NCBI RefSeq assembly: GCF_904846155.1
Contig: NZ_CAJGZP010000001.1
Span: 2,542,001 to 2,606,000 of the forward strand
Direction of reading: 5' to 3'
Length of the DNA stretch: 64,000 nt
DNA from: Psychrobacter fulvigenes
GTDB lineage: Bacteria; Pseudomonadota; Gammaproteobacteria; Pseudomonadales; Moraxellaceae
The notes below the pieces were generated by a model that had not been told where the DNA came from, made no database searches, and saw only the letters and a program-made list of their open reading frames with translations. The position numbers were made by a program, and so were the translations under genes. Shown one piece after another: positions 8,560 through 18,192 of this stretch. How positions within the stretch are numbered: position 1 is the first letter of the stretch; the number at the start of each line of letters is the position of its first letter.

Positions 8560-9333
8560 TTGCGCAACTTCGATAACTTTGATGACTTCACTGATAATCT
8601 TGGCTATCGCTTTAGCGAGTCATTTAGCGATGGCTGGGAGAGCTTAAGCCAAACCATCAAAAAGCTCTATGACAGAAGCATTGATAAGCTCGATGATGAG
8701 CTGGCTTTACCAGTTGCCCAAACCTACGTCAATGATGCCTTGCAAAAGTTCGTCACTGATAATGTCGGAGCTATCTTGGAGCTACGCGTTGAGCTGCATG
8801 ACGATTGGTTCCGCTTGTACTGTACCTTAAATATTGCAGGTATTTATGCTGAAGTCGCCAGTAACTTTAGTCTCGTGCACGTGCAGCTCGATCGTAACGT
8901 ACAGCGCTTTGTTTTTGGTCAGCAGACTTATACTGACGTACTCAACTTACGCTGCGAGTCATTTATTAAACGCCAAGGCATCAAGCTTTTTATTTGGTTT
9001 TATCATAGCGTGCTCAAAAAAGATCCGTTAGGCTTCATTCTGACTTATATCAATATAGCCCGCGCAAAAGAAGAGATTATCTACCTTGATATTAATCGTT
9101 GGCTAAAAAAGAATAAAAAAATCATGAGTGGCTTACACAAAGTACAGGTTAATTATGGTGAGCTCGAAGAAGAACAGCTGGTGCTAAAAACACAGGTAAA
9201 CTACCGTGACTTGATAGGTGCCAGTAGCATCGATGATATTATTACTGAAGATGACGCGAGCGAAGATGAACCTGAGCTCATGAAAGGTCCTATCAACCCA
9301 ATCGCTGATGCGGCCAAACCAAGCCAAGTCTAA
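8560..9333 (+). CDS. Protein of unknown function
   Basis: I do not recognise this protein. It is about 257 aa, mixed alpha/beta, without signal peptide or clear membrane helix; one hydrophobic patch (residues 140-165, around LFIWFYHSVL) could associate with a membrane. The C-terminal 40 residues are acidic and probably disordered (TEDDASEDEPE). An ATG at 8542 is in frame but lacks a ribosome site. AAGGA (8547-8551) is 8 nt before a TTG at 8560, the same arrangement as in phoH, so TTG is preferred. Monocistronic: inverted repeat upstream, terminator downstream. The ordinary codon use suggests a resident gene rather than a recent import. Confidence 0.7.
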   Translation: MRNFDNFDDFTDNLGYRFSESFSDGWESLSQTIKKLYDRSIDKLDDELALPVAQTYVNDALQKFVTDNVGAILELRVELHDDWFRLYCTLNIAGIYAEVASNFSLVHVQLDRNVQRFVFGQQTYTDVLNLRCESFIKRQGIKLFIWFYHSVLKKDPLGFILTYINIARAKEEIIYLDINRWLKKNKKIMSGLHKVQVNYGELEEEQLVLKTQVNYRDLIGASSIDDIITEDDASEDEPELMKGPINPIADAAKPSQV

Positions 9334-9370
9334 TAGCCAAACACAGGGGCGATTATTGCTCTAACGAATG

Positions 9371-9409
9371 AAAACGCCGCTGCCTTAAATGAAGGTAGCG
9401 GCGTTTTTT
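9371..9409. terminator. Bidirectional terminator between the unknown gene and fpr
   Basis: The GC-rich stem AACGCCGCTGCCTT pairs with AAGGTAGCGGCGTT (one G-U pair), loop AAATG, with A-run before and T-run after, between two convergent genes. Confidence 0.88.
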
Positions 9410-9453
9410 GTGGCCGTTTGAATATAGCCATACGTTTAGCAGTAATTTTTAGC

Positions 9454-10272
9454 TTACCAATAGTTCTCTACAGCGATATTGCCTTCACCGCGGCGATTCA
9501 TGACTAGCCCCAGATCTTTGAGCGTCTCTTTGGTATCTTCTACCATCTCAGGGTTGCCACATAGCATTACATGGGCGCTGTCTATATCTAGCTTGATACC
9601 TGCACGCTCTTCTAACTTACCATTAACCAGCAACTTTGGTAAGCGCTCAGTTAAGGCATCTGCCATCGGCTCGCGGGTGACGATTGGGACAAATATCAAT
9701 TTGGCTGGATTGTCGACCAATGAGCCAAAATCTTCTTGCAAGGTTTTAATCAATTCGAGATAGGCAAGCTCTTCCTTCGACCGTGCACTGTAGGCAAGTA
9801 CGATGTGTTCGTAATCCTCCCAAGTTTGTAGATCTTGTAGCATCGACAAAAACGGCGCCAACCCTGTCCCTGTGGCTAGCAACCACAAATCCTTGGGCAA
9901 TGGCTTTTGATAACGTGCTAAGGTCAAAAACCCAAATGGCATAGTATTCAATAGTAACTCATCACCGACTTGCAAATGCTGCAACTGCGAGGTAAACGCC
10001 CCATCAGGAATGACAATCGAGAAGAACTCTAGCACCTCGTCAAAAGGCGAAGACACAATAGAATACGCACGGTAGATATCTTCATTCAAGGAGTCGTCCA
10101 ATGCGACATCTTGAGCTTTATAGTGTTGTAATTGACTGGGATTGACACCCAAACGCACGAACTGACCAGCAGTAAACTTAAAGCTGTCTGGACGGGTAAC
10201 CGTAAAACTAAACAAGCCTGGTGTCCATGTGGTTTTGTTCAGCACCGTTACTTTTTGAATATTGTCACTCAT
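9454..10272 (-). CDS. fpr: Ferredoxin/flavodoxin-NADP+ reductase
   Basis: 272 aa, FNR-family flavoenzyme moving electrons between NADPH and ferredoxin or flavodoxin in the cytoplasm. The N-terminal FAD-binding barrel has RAYSIVSSP (FAD motif RxYS) near residue 68. The NADP-binding half has LLATGTGLAPFLSML near residue 130 and MLCGNPEMV near 233. It ends in an aromatic residue (VENYW), as FNRs do, stacking on the flavin. The length matches bacterial Fpr (about 250-275). Transcribed alone: the nuo terminator lies upstream, and downstream it shares a terminator with the convergent neighbour. Confidence 0.93.
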   Translation of the reverse strand: MSDNIQKVTVLNKTTWTPGLFSFTVTRPDSFKFTAGQFVRLGVNPSQLQHYKAQDVALDDSLNEDIYRAYSIVSSPFDEVLEFFSIVIPDGAFTSQLQHLQVGDELLLNTMPFGFLTLARYQKPLPKDLWLLATGTGLAPFLSMLQDLQTWEDYEHIVLAYSARSKEELAYLELIKTLQEDFGSLVDNPAKLIFVPIVTREPMADALTERLPKLLVNGKLEERAGIKLDIDSAHVMLCGNPEMVEDTKETLKDLGLVMNRRGEGNIAVENYW

Positions 10273-10342
10273 AATAATTAATCACTCTCATTTTTATTAA
10301 TAGTCTTTTATTGATGGTTGTTTTTATAAGTTTTTAAAGGAT

Positions 10343-10390
10343 ACAAACCAAAAGATGCGCCAAGCTTAGCATAAACTTGGCGCATCTTGG
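10343..10390 (-). terminator. Terminator of the nuo operon
   Basis: A perfect 13-bp stem AAGATGCGCCAAG (10352-10364) with CTTGGCGCATCTT (10376-10388), 11-nt loop. On the minus strand it is followed by TTTTGGTTTG. It lies about 90 bp after the nuoN stop and shields fpr from nuo transcription. Confidence 0.88.
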
Positions 10391-10475
10391 TTTTCTAACA
10401 GTAACAGCGGATAAGTAACCCACATCGTTAGCCGTTACTTATCCTATCTCTATACGGCTTCTTATACGGCTTGTG

Positions 10476-11954
10476 TTACCAAATACGCGCCATACCTGAC
10501 CAAACGATCAAGCTATTTGGCAGTACACCAAAGTAGATAATCACTATGGTGACACCAATCACCATGAGCCCGCCCATACGAATGCCCCACTGCCCTGCTA
10601 CATCAAACTCAATAAACTGCTTAGGACGTTTAAACAATGTCAGCATCACGCGCAGGTAATAGAACAGACCGATGGCACTGCCCAAGATAATCATCGCTGC
10701 TAAGAACCAGTTGGTTCCTTGCACAGCGGCTAAAATCGCAAACAGCTTAGTAATAAAGCCTGCTGTCAGTGGAATACCCGCTAAGGACAACATCATAATG
10801 GTCATCACCGCGGTAATCACCGGACGACGCCAAAATAGCCCTTGATAGTGTGATAAATCATCCGCTTCACCAGATTGACGATAAGGACTCGACATCAGCG
10901 TTACGACGCCAAAAGCACCAACAGAGGTCAAGGCATAAGCTGCCATATACATGCTAGAGATGCTATCAGCGGCAGCACCAATACTGACAATGACAATCAA
11001 TACGTAACCCATATGGGCAATGGAAGAATACCCTAATAGGCGCTTAAGGTTGGTCTGACGGACAGCCAATAAGTTACCAACTAGGATAGACAAGGTTGCC
11101 ATAACCATCAGTAGCATTTGTACCGACGGCAATGCCAACAAAGCGCTATCAATTAAAAAACGCACTGCCAGTGCCATCATCGCCACTTTAGACACCGAAG
11201 CTAAGTAAGTCGCTATAGGAGCGGGTGCGCCTTCATAGACATCTGGTGTCCATGCATGAAAGGGTGCCGCAGACAGTTTGAAAGCAACCCCAAACAGCAT
11301 AAGTGCTGCCCCTAGTATCAGCAGTGGCGACTCAAACATACTGCCTAGCACCAGGCTAATCGGCTTGAATGCCAGTGAGCCAACCTGAGCATAAATAAAC
11401 GCCATACCCATTAAGATAGTTGCAGAGGCGGTCGCTGAGAGCACCAAATACTTAAGACCTGACTCCAAAGAGCGGCTGCGCAAAAAGGTATAAGACAGCA
11501 AGCCGTATAGCGGTATAGAAAGCAGCTCAAGACTCATAAAGAATGCCGCCATATGCTGCGCTGATACCATTAATAAAGCACCAGTCGTCGATAACAATAG
11601 CAGCAAATACAGCTCGTCCTTATTATCTTTAAGATTTGCCAAATAGGCGTATGCCAAGGTACAGCAAGCCAAGGCACAGATAAAGATAACCACCATATTA
11701 AACTTGGCAAAGCTATCAATCACAAATAGCTGCTCAGCGTTTGGCACTACTGAGCCACTACTTATCACACCCGTGATCTGTCCAATCAAGGTAAACAGGC
11801 CGACGTTCAGACCCAAAACACTGATGGTAGCAGTGACAAAATGTGAGCGCTTAATAGTGATAGCAATCATGGCCAATAAAGACGTAATCGCTACTGCAAT
11901 GATCGGCGCATAAGGCATTAACCCCATCAAATCATTCATCGTAAATTCATTCAT
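10476..11954 (-). CDS. nuoN: NADH-quinone oxidoreductase subunit N
   Basis: 492 aa, a polytopic inner-membrane protein with about 14 hydrophobic helices, one of the three antiporter-like proton-pumping subunits of complex I. Family signatures include SLELLSIPLYGLLSY, KYLVLSATASATILMG and AAPFHAWTPDVYEGAP (the last is diagnostic for NuoN and homologous Mrp antiporters). Last gene of the operon; it begins 3 nt after nuoM and is followed by the operon terminator. A GGAGG ribosome site lies 11 nt upstream of the ATG, inside the end of nuoM, so the two are translationally linked. Confidence 0.96.
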   Translation of the reverse strand: MNEFTMNDLMGLMPYAPIIAVAITSLLAMIAITIKRSHFVTATISVLGLNVGLFTLIGQITGVISSGSVVPNAEQLFVIDSFAKFNMVVIFICALACCTLAYAYLANLKDNKDELYLLLLLSTTGALLMVSAQHMAAFFMSLELLSIPLYGLLSYTFLRSRSLESGLKYLVLSATASATILMGMAFIYAQVGSLAFKPISLVLGSMFESPLLILGAALMLFGVAFKLSAAPFHAWTPDVYEGAPAPIATYLASVSKVAMMALAVRFLIDSALLALPSVQMLLMVMATLSILVGNLLAVRQTNLKRLLGYSSIAHMGYVLIVIVSIGAAADSISSMYMAAYALTSVGAFGVVTLMSSPYRQSGEADDLSHYQGLFWRRPVITAVMTIMMLSLAGIPLTAGFITKLFAILAAVQGTNWFLAAMIILGSAIGLFYYLRVMLTLFKRPKQFIEFDVAGQWGIRMGGLMVIGVTIVIIYFGVLPNSLIVWSGMARIW

Positions 11955-11957
11955 GAC

Positions 11958-13586
11958 TTAACGTGCCTCCATTGCATCAAGTAACGGCGACATATCGACC
12001 TGCGTCACCTGACTGTAAATATATGCATTATTGATCCACTGCATAGCGTGACTTGATGTATCCAAAAACGGCTGCGGATACAGTCCGAGCCATACTAGCC
12101 CTGCTGCCAACATCAATAATAATGACAGCTCGCGCTTACCCAAATCTTTCACTCTACGCGGTGGTAAGCCATGCGACTTGGTCTCATGCAGTGCCACTGC
12201 TTCAATGTTATTGGCACCAAATAGCGCACGGTAAATCAATATTAATGAGTACAGACCTGCTAGTACCAAACTAAACGTCGCTAGCACCACAAATACGGGA
12301 TACTGCGCAAACGCACCAAACAAAATCATGAACTCACCGATGAAGTTACCAGTACCAGGAATACCTAGCAACGCGGCACTAAAGAACATCAGCATAGGCG
12401 CGTAGTAACGGAACTGCCCCCACATACCGCCCATCAAGGTCAGGTCACGAGTATGCAAGCGCTCATAGAGCTGACCTGCCATGATGAACAGCGCGGCTGA
12501 GCTAAGACCATGTGCTAGCATTTGGATCATCAAGCCTTGTAGGCTGAGTAAAGTACCCGCATAAATCGCCAACACCACAAAACCCATGTGCGAGATACTG
12601 GTATAGGCCAATAGACGCTTCATGTCTGTTTGCATAAAGGCGAGCCATGCGCCATAAAAAATACCAATGGTGCCCAAAGTGATGGCAATCGGTGCAAACT
12701 CTTGCGATGCTGCAGGAAATAACGGCAGCACAAAACGAATCAAACCATAGGCAGCTGTCTTAATCAGCACCCCTGCCAAATCCACCGAACCTGCTGTTGG
12801 TGCCTGCGCATGTGCATCAGGTAACCAACCGTGGAACGGCATAACTGGCAACTTGACGGCAAAGCCGATAAAGAAGCACAGCATGATCGGATATTCCCAG
12901 CCGCCAAGTGGCGTACCGAGCAAGTCATTATAGTTAAAGCTCACCACACCGCTATTAGCGTAGCTGAACAGCACTAATAACAACACGCCAATGAGCATAA
13001 TAAGCCCAGAAGCTTGGGTATAAATAAAGAACTTAGTTGCTGCGTATTCTTTTGTCTTACCACCAACGACATCATGACCCCAAATGGCAATCAAGAAGTA
13101 GATAGGAACCAGCATCATCTCCCAAAAGAAGAAGAATAAAAACAGGTCAATGGCTAAGAAAACACCAATAACGCCGCCTAAGCTCCATAGCAAGTTCAGA
13201 TGAAAGAAGCCAACACGGCGCTGGATTTCATTCCATGAACACGCAACGGCAGCGACACCAAGCAGCCCTGTCAATGCAACCATCATTAGCGACAGACCAT
13301 CTAGCGCTAAGTGAAAGCTGATACCGAAGCTTGGTATCCACGGCACACTAAATTCAGCAATCCAAGGCACCGCCGCTGCAGGCGCAATCACTTGCTTACT
13401 CATGCCAGCAAAGTCGCCATACTGCCAAAGCACCATAGACAGCCCAAAGGTCAACATCATACCAATTAAGGCAATCCACCGTGGTAGGCGCTTATTAAAG
13501 CGCTCAACCAACCAACATAGCAATCCGGCAATAAACGGAATAGCAATCAATGCCGGTAGCATCCACGTTTGTTGTAACTCAATCAT
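11958..13586 (-). CDS. nuoM: NADH-quinone oxidoreductase subunit M
   Basis: 542 aa, antiporter-like membrane subunit of complex I, about 14 helices. The key stretch FFFFWEMMLVPIYFLI holds the conserved Glu of the proton channel, and KLPVMPFHGWLPDAHAQAPT is the signature loop with the conserved Lys. Slightly longer than E. coli NuoM (509 aa). Starts 1 nt after the nuoL stop, with a weak ribosome site, consistent with translational coupling. Confidence 0.96.
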   Translation of the reverse strand: MIELQQTWMLPALIAIPFIAGLLCWLVERFNKRLPRWIALIGMMLTFGLSMVLWQYGDFAGMSKQVIAPAAAVPWIAEFSVPWIPSFGISFHLALDGLSLMMVALTGLLGVAAVACSWNEIQRRVGFFHLNLLWSLGGVIGVFLAIDLFLFFFFWEMMLVPIYFLIAIWGHDVVGGKTKEYAATKFFIYTQASGLIMLIGVLLLVLFSYANSGVVSFNYNDLLGTPLGGWEYPIMLCFFIGFAVKLPVMPFHGWLPDAHAQAPTAGSVDLAGVLIKTAAYGLIRFVLPLFPAASQEFAPIAITLGTIGIFYGAWLAFMQTDMKRLLAYTSISHMGFVVLAIYAGTLLSLQGLMIQMLAHGLSSAALFIMAGQLYERLHTRDLTLMGGMWGQFRYYAPMLMFFSAALLGIPGTGNFIGEFMILFGAFAQYPVFVVLATFSLVLAGLYSLILIYRALFGANNIEAVALHETKSHGLPPRRVKDLGKRELSLLLMLAAGLVWLGLYPQPFLDTSSHAMQWINNAYIYSQVTQVDMSPLLDAMEAR

Positions 13587-13587
13587 T

Positions 13588-15462
13588 TTACACCACCGTA
13601 ATCATTACCAGCACCAGCAATACAGCTACTCCCAAGCCAAAGCTTGCAGCATAACCTCGAAGTGACCCAGTTTGCGTTGCAGACAAGGCTTTATTACCTG
13701 CTGACGCCAACATTGGCAATATATTCCACGTCTTATCAACAGGGTCGGCTTTAAATAAACGGCCAATCAACAAGAAGGGTTTTACAAATACCAAATCGTA
13801 TAAAGCGTCAAAGCCCATACCGTGATAGCACCAATGGTATAGCGCCCCACCGATTCGCGTCTGCTTAAAGCGTGAGAGCATCCGGCCCTTATCAACTACA
13901 TAAAATAGCGCTGCCAATATTAGTCCTGCTAGCATCGCACCCATAGCGATATATTCGGCCGTATGTTTGTCATCGGCTTGGTTGGCCACTTCTAATAGAT
14001 GCCCAACGCTTTCTGGCAACACGCCTTGTAATGGCGGTGTAATCCACGCCCCTACGGCGGTTGATAGCACGAGTAACACCGTAAGCGGCAACCAATACGA
14101 CACGCCAGATAGCTTGTGCGCTGGGGTTTTTTCTTCACCAAAAAAGATAATCCAAATCATACGGATGGTATAAATGGCAGTTAAGAATGCACCGAATACC
14201 CCCATATAAAATAAGACTTGATGACCCGTCGCAAACGCTTCCCAAAGGATGGCTTCTTTTGAATAAAAGCCAACCGTTACCCAAGGTATCGCTGCAAGCG
14301 CGCCGCCACCGACGATATAACACCAGAATACTAACGGTATTTTCTTACGCAGTCCGCCCATCTTGAAAATGTTTTGCTCATGATGCACGGCAAGAATGAC
14401 CGCACCTGAAGATAAGAACAATAAGGCCTTAAAGAACGCGTGAGTCATCAGATGGAAGACAGCGCCTTGCCATGCCCCCACGCCCAATGCTAAGAACATA
14501 TAGCCGATTTGACTCATGGTCGAATACGCTAAAATGCGCTTAATGTCTGTCTGTACCAACGCACAAAATCCAGCGACCACCAGCGTCAAGGCACCCACAG
14601 CACCGACCCAGTACAACAAAATACCTGGGGTCAAAATAAACAATGGATGTAGGCGCGCGATTAAATAAACACCTGCGGTAACCATCGTTGCCGCGTGAAT
14701 CAACGCTGATACTGGCGTTGGACCTGCCATCGCATCAGCAAGCCACGTATGTAGTGGAATCTGTGCCGACTTACCCATTGCTCCACCAACAAGCATCATG
14801 GTGGTTAGGATCATCGTTGGATTATTCACATCGAACACCTCAGGCGCACGGGTGATGATCTCTTGGATATTCAGCGTGCCAAACTCACGGAACAGTAAGA
14901 ATAGACCAAACGCCAAAAACACATCGCCGATACGGGTCACGGTAAAGGCTTTCATCGCCGCACGGCCATTGGCTCTGTCTTCAAAATAAAAACCAATCAG
15001 CAAGTACGAACAAATACCCACACCTTCCCAACCAAGATATAGCAGTAACAAATCATCCGCGAGCACCAGCAATAACATACTGGCGACGAACAAATTCATA
15101 TAGCTAAAGAAACGGGCAAAACCCTTATCACCCTTCATGTACCAAGCAGCAAACAAATGAATCAAAAAGCCCACGCCAGTAATCACACCTGTCATGGTCA
15201 AGGCTAAGCCATCAAAGCTGAGCCCAAAGCTTGGCGCAAAGTCTCCCACTTGAAACCATGTCCACAGTGGCACTTGTACGACCGTACCTGCGGGATGTGT
15301 GCTCAAAAAGGTATAGCTGGCAACCAATGTACATAGCGCTGATAGCCCCATGCTACCAACACCAACCATCGCTGCCGCCTGTTCAGTTAACCTGTCGCGC
15401 ATAAAGGCTAAGATCAAAAAGCCAATGAGCGGGAGTATAAAGGTTAATGGTAATAAACTCAT
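13588..15462 (-). CDS. nuoL: NADH-quinone oxidoreductase subunit L
   Basis: 624 aa, the largest antiporter-like subunit of complex I and the distal proton pump, close to the 613 aa of E. coli. Recognisable segments are LYLGWEGVGICSYLLIGFYF (conserved Glu), AQIPLHTWLADAMAGPTPVSA and the broken-helix region SQIGYMFLALGVGAW. The C-terminal part carries the long lateral helix that clamps NuoM and NuoN. An AAAGGA ribosome site precedes the ATG. Starts just after nuoK (4-nt gap). Confidence 0.96.
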   Translation of the reverse strand: MSLLPLTFILPLIGFLILAFMRDRLTEQAAAMVGVGSMGLSALCTLVASYTFLSTHPAGTVVQVPLWTWFQVGDFAPSFGLSFDGLALTMTGVITGVGFLIHLFAAWYMKGDKGFARFFSYMNLFVASMLLLVLADDLLLLYLGWEGVGICSYLLIGFYFEDRANGRAAMKAFTVTRIGDVFLAFGLFLLFREFGTLNIQEIITRAPEVFDVNNPTMILTTMMLVGGAMGKSAQIPLHTWLADAMAGPTPVSALIHAATMVTAGVYLIARLHPLFILTPGILLYWVGAVGALTLVVAGFCALVQTDIKRILAYSTMSQIGYMFLALGVGAWQGAVFHLMTHAFFKALLFLSSGAVILAVHHEQNIFKMGGLRKKIPLVFWCYIVGGGALAAIPWVTVGFYSKEAILWEAFATGHQVLFYMGVFGAFLTAIYTIRMIWIIFFGEEKTPAHKLSGVSYWLPLTVLLVLSTAVGAWITPPLQGVLPESVGHLLEVANQADDKHTAEYIAMGAMLAGLILAALFYVVDKGRMLSRFKQTRIGGALYHWCYHGMGFDALYDLVFVKPFLLIGRLFKADPVDKTWNILPMLASAGNKALSATQTGSLRGYAASFGLGVAVLLVLVMITVV

Positions 15463-15466
15463 GACA

Positions 15467-15874
15467 TCATCCTTTCATCTCATTGGCGCTATCGACATCG
15501 AGATGCCCACGCTTATGATAAAACTGCAATAATATTGCTAAGCCAATGGCTGCTTCAGCGGCCGCCAAGGTCAAAATAAAGATAAACATAATCTGTCCAT
15601 CTGGGTCGACCCAGCGGCTGCCTGCCACCACGAACGCCAAAGCTGCCGCATTCATCATGATCTCAAGGCTCATCAGCATGAATAAAAAGTTACGTCTGAC
15701 CATCACACCGCACAGACCAATTGCAAATAAGATACCTGCCAATATCAATCCATGGCTCATAGGTATCATACCCAATACACTCTGCGCCTCAGCAGCAGGC
15801 TGTACTAAGCCTGCAACCTCATGGGCAAACGGCACATTTGACACCTCTTGTGCCACGCTTGCTGCTAGTACCAT
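15467..15874 (-). CDS. nuoK: NADH-quinone oxidoreductase subunit K, N-terminally extended
   Basis: 135 aa against about 100 in most bacteria. The canonical NuoK begins [19 protein letters not shown] at residue 36 (nt 15769) and has three membrane helices with the conserved Glu in [14 protein letters not shown], part of the proton path. The frame, however, extends 35 residues further upstream to an ATG that overlaps the nuoJ stop (TGATG) and has a near-ideal AAGGAG ribosome site 9 nt before it. The start at 15769 has only a poor site. The sequence therefore supports the long form, with a mostly soluble Ala/Val/Glu-rich extension. Confidence 0.9.
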   Translation of the reverse strand: MVLAASVAQEVSNVPFAHEVAGLVQPAAEAQSVLGMIPMSHGLILAGILFAIGLCGVMVRRNFLFMLMSLEIMMNAAALAFVVAGSRWVDPDGQIMFIFILTLAAAEAAIGLAILLQFYHKRGHLDVDSANEMKG

Positions 15875-16584
15875 CAGTCTGACTCCTTGCGCGTAGCTTT
15901 CTGCGTACCTACCTGCATACCCACATAGTCATGTGGATCTACATCTTTATATTCGTAGGGTTCTGCCATTTCCACAGCGTCGGTAGCACTGCTATTGTCA
16001 TATTCGCTCATACTGCCAATACTTGGCTGGAAATCCTGACTATCGTTTCCGATAACCTCATCATCTATAGACTCTTTGCCTAAATGATAGGCTGCGACCA
16101 GTGCCGCGAGTAACAATAATGCAGCCACTTCTACTAGCAGCACATATTTGGTAAATAAGACTGTACCCACTGCTTTGGCAGACACCGTCGTTCCACCAAT
16201 AACAGCAGCCTCGTCATGATTGAGACCGATCATCGCATAGAGCACAACCGCGATAACAATCGTCAGCCCTGTCGGCAGCGCCCAAGTCTTGGCATCAAGC
16301 CAGCGCTCTTCACGGGCATCGTTAGCCATACCCAGATTGAGCATCATGATAACGAAAACAAACAGCACCATAATCGCGCCAGCGTATACCACAATCTCAA
16401 GCGCACCAGCAAAAGGCGCACCCAATATAAAAAATATGCCAGATATGGCCAACAGTGACACGATCATCGATAAGATGGCATGTACTGGATTGGCATGAAT
16501 GACCACGCGCAAACTGGCAAAGATAGCCACTGCCGCCAGTGCATAAAACCCTGTCAAATCTGGGCTATTTAAGATAGTCATCAT
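15874..16584 (-). CDS. nuoJ: NADH-quinone oxidoreductase subunit J
   Basis: 236 aa, membrane subunit of complex I with five helices; [21 protein letters not shown] is the diagnostic segment whose pi-bulge helix moves during coupling. The last 65 residues or so after YHLGKE are an acidic soluble tail ([25 protein letters not shown]) that makes it longer than E. coli NuoJ (184 aa). Overlaps nuoI by 4 nt (ATGA) and nuoK by 1 nt. A second ATG follows immediately. An AAGGAG ribosome site lies 10 nt upstream. Confidence 0.95.
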   Translation of the reverse strand: MMTILNSPDLTGFYALAAVAIFASLRVVIHANPVHAILSMIVSLLAISGIFFILGAPFAGALEIVVYAGAIMVLFVFVIMMLNLGMANDAREERWLDAKTWALPTGLTIVIAVVLYAMIGLNHDEAAVIGGTTVSAKAVGTVLFTKYVLLVEVAALLLLAALVAAYHLGKESIDDEVIGNDSQDFQPSIGSMSEYDNSSATDAVEMAEPYEYKDVDPHDYVGMQVGTQKATRKESD

Positions 16585-17129
16585 GGTAGCAAGCTCCTTA
16601 GATCCACAGGCTCAGCTTCATTCTGCGCTAAACCTTTTGGTTTGTCCGCTACCGCCATACCTGTCACGCGATAATAGTTATAATCAGGATATTTACCTGG
16701 TCCTGAAATCAGCAGATGCTCTTTTTCGTAGACCAGATCTTGACGCACGTATTCGCCCATCTCAAAGTCAGGGGTCATTTGAATGGCCGTCGTTGGGCAA
16801 GCTTCTTCACACATCCCGCAAAAAATACAGCGCGAGAAGTTAATACGGAAAAACTCTGGGTACCAACGTCCATCATCACGCTCCGCTTTTTGTAGCGAAA
16901 TACAGCCAACTGGACAGGCCACTGCACATAGGTTACAAGCGACGCAGCGTTCATCCCCATCAGGGTCACGAGTGAGGACAATACGTCCGCGAAACCGTGG
17001 CGGTACGGGTACGGGTACTTCAGGGTAAAGAATCGTATCTCGTGGACGAATCGCATGACTGTTCACCATCCACATGCTGCGAACAATGGTAAACATGCCT
17101 ATTACTATCTTTTTTATCGAAGTTAACAT
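16581..17129 (-). CDS. nuoI: NADH-quinone oxidoreductase subunit I (2x[4Fe-4S])
   Basis: 182 aa, the ferredoxin-like peripheral subunit that carries clusters N6a and N6b on the route to N2. Two complete motifs are visible: Cys62, 65, 68 with Cys72, and Cys101, 104, 107 with Cys111, each closed by CP. The N-terminal amphipathic helix ([16 protein letters not shown]) docks on the membrane arm. The ATG has AAAGGAT 10 nt upstream. Sits between nuoH (27-nt gap) and nuoJ (4-nt overlap). Confidence 0.97.
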   Translation of the reverse strand: MLTSIKKIVIGMFTIVRSMWMVNSHAIRPRDTILYPEVPVPVPPRFRGRIVLTRDPDGDERCVACNLCAVACPVGCISLQKAERDDGRWYPEFFRINFSRCIFCGMCEEACPTTAIQMTPDFEMGEYVRQDLVYEKEHLLISGPGKYPDYNYYRVTGMAVADKPKGLAQNEAEPVDLRSLLP

Positions 17130-17156
17130 GGGGTTATTATCCTTTTCAGCATTGCC

Positions 17157-18191
17157 TTAGCTCATCAGCAGAATTACCGCGGCGGTAACCAGCAGATTAA
17201 TTAAGGTCACTGGCAAGCAAACCTTCCAGCCAAAATTCATCACCTGATCATAGCGCGGACGCATGAGAGAGCCTCGAGCCAAAATGAACATGGTCATAAA
17301 GAACAGCGTCTTAATCATGAACCAAAAAGCTGGCGGAATAAACGGAATATCTAAATTGAAAGGTGCAAGCCAACCACCAAAGAACAAACAGGTCATCAAT
17401 GCTGAGATTAATACGACGTTGACATATTCACCGATAAAAAACATACCAAACTTCATGCCTGAATATTCAACATGGTACCCTTCAGCAAGCTCCTGCTCTG
17501 CTTCTGGTTGGTCAAATGGATGTCTGTGAGTAACGGCAACACCAGCAACCACAAAAGTCAAAAACCCAAAAAACTGCGGGATGATGTACCATCCGTCAGC
17601 CTGTGCTTCGACAATGGCACGTAAATTAAACGAGCCTGTCAAGGCGACAACACCCATCAATGACAGACCTAAGAAGACTTCGTAACTGATGGTTTGTGCT
17701 GCTGAACGCAGACCACCCAGTAGCGAGAACTTGTTTGCTGATGCCCAGCCGCCGAACAGTACTGCATAGACTGCAATGCCCGCCATGGCAAAGAAGAACA
17801 AAATACCAATATCCCAATCTGCCACACCAAGCGTTGGTGATACTGGGATAATGGCAAATGAGGCCAATGCCGTAAACATTGCGACTGCTGGCGCAAGGAT
17901 AAAGATAAATTTATCAGTAAAGTTTGGCGTCCAATCTTCTTTAAAGAAGATTTTTAGCATATCAGCAACCAACTGCAAGGAGCCAAAAGGCCCGACACGG
18001 TTTGGCCCATAGCGATCTTGCCACAGCGCCAGCATTCGACGCTCATAGACAATCATCAACGCCGCGACAATGACCACCACCAAAAAGATGACAATCGATT
18101 GCACAACCATAAATAAAATGGACCAAGTATCATACGTCATCATACCAGCCAAAAAGCTTGGCACATCAGGAATAATACGAGTAAATGACAT
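17157..18191 (-). CDS. nuoH: NADH-quinone oxidoreductase subunit H
   Basis: 344 aa, the membrane subunit that forms the quinone chamber with NuoB and NuoD. Eight or so helices; [21 protein letters not shown] is the family hallmark, and [20 protein letters not shown] is the conserved acidic loop. The frame is open upstream to 18248, but MSFTRII at 18191 is the correct start: AGGAG lies 8 nt upstream and nuoG stops 1 nt earlier. The extended version would overlap nuoG by 56 nt and begins with an implausible Arg-rich stretch. Confidence 0.96.
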   Translation of the reverse strand: MSFTRIIPDVPSFLAGMMTYDTWSILFMVVQSIVIFLVVVIVAALMIVYERRMLALWQDRYGPNRVGPFGSLQLVADMLKIFFKEDWTPNFTDKFIFILAPAVAMFTALASFAIIPVSPTLGVADWDIGILFFFAMAGIAVYAVLFGGWASANKFSLLGGLRSAAQTISYEVFLGLSLMGVVALTGSFNLRAIVEAQADGWYIIPQFFGFLTFVVAGVAVTHRHPFDQPEAEQELAEGYHVEYSGMKFGMFFIGEYVNVVLISALMTCLFFGGWLAPFNLDIPFIPPAFWFMIKTLFFMTMFILARGSLMRPRYDQVMNFGWKVCLPVTLINLLVTAAVILLMS

Positions 18192-18192
18192 A

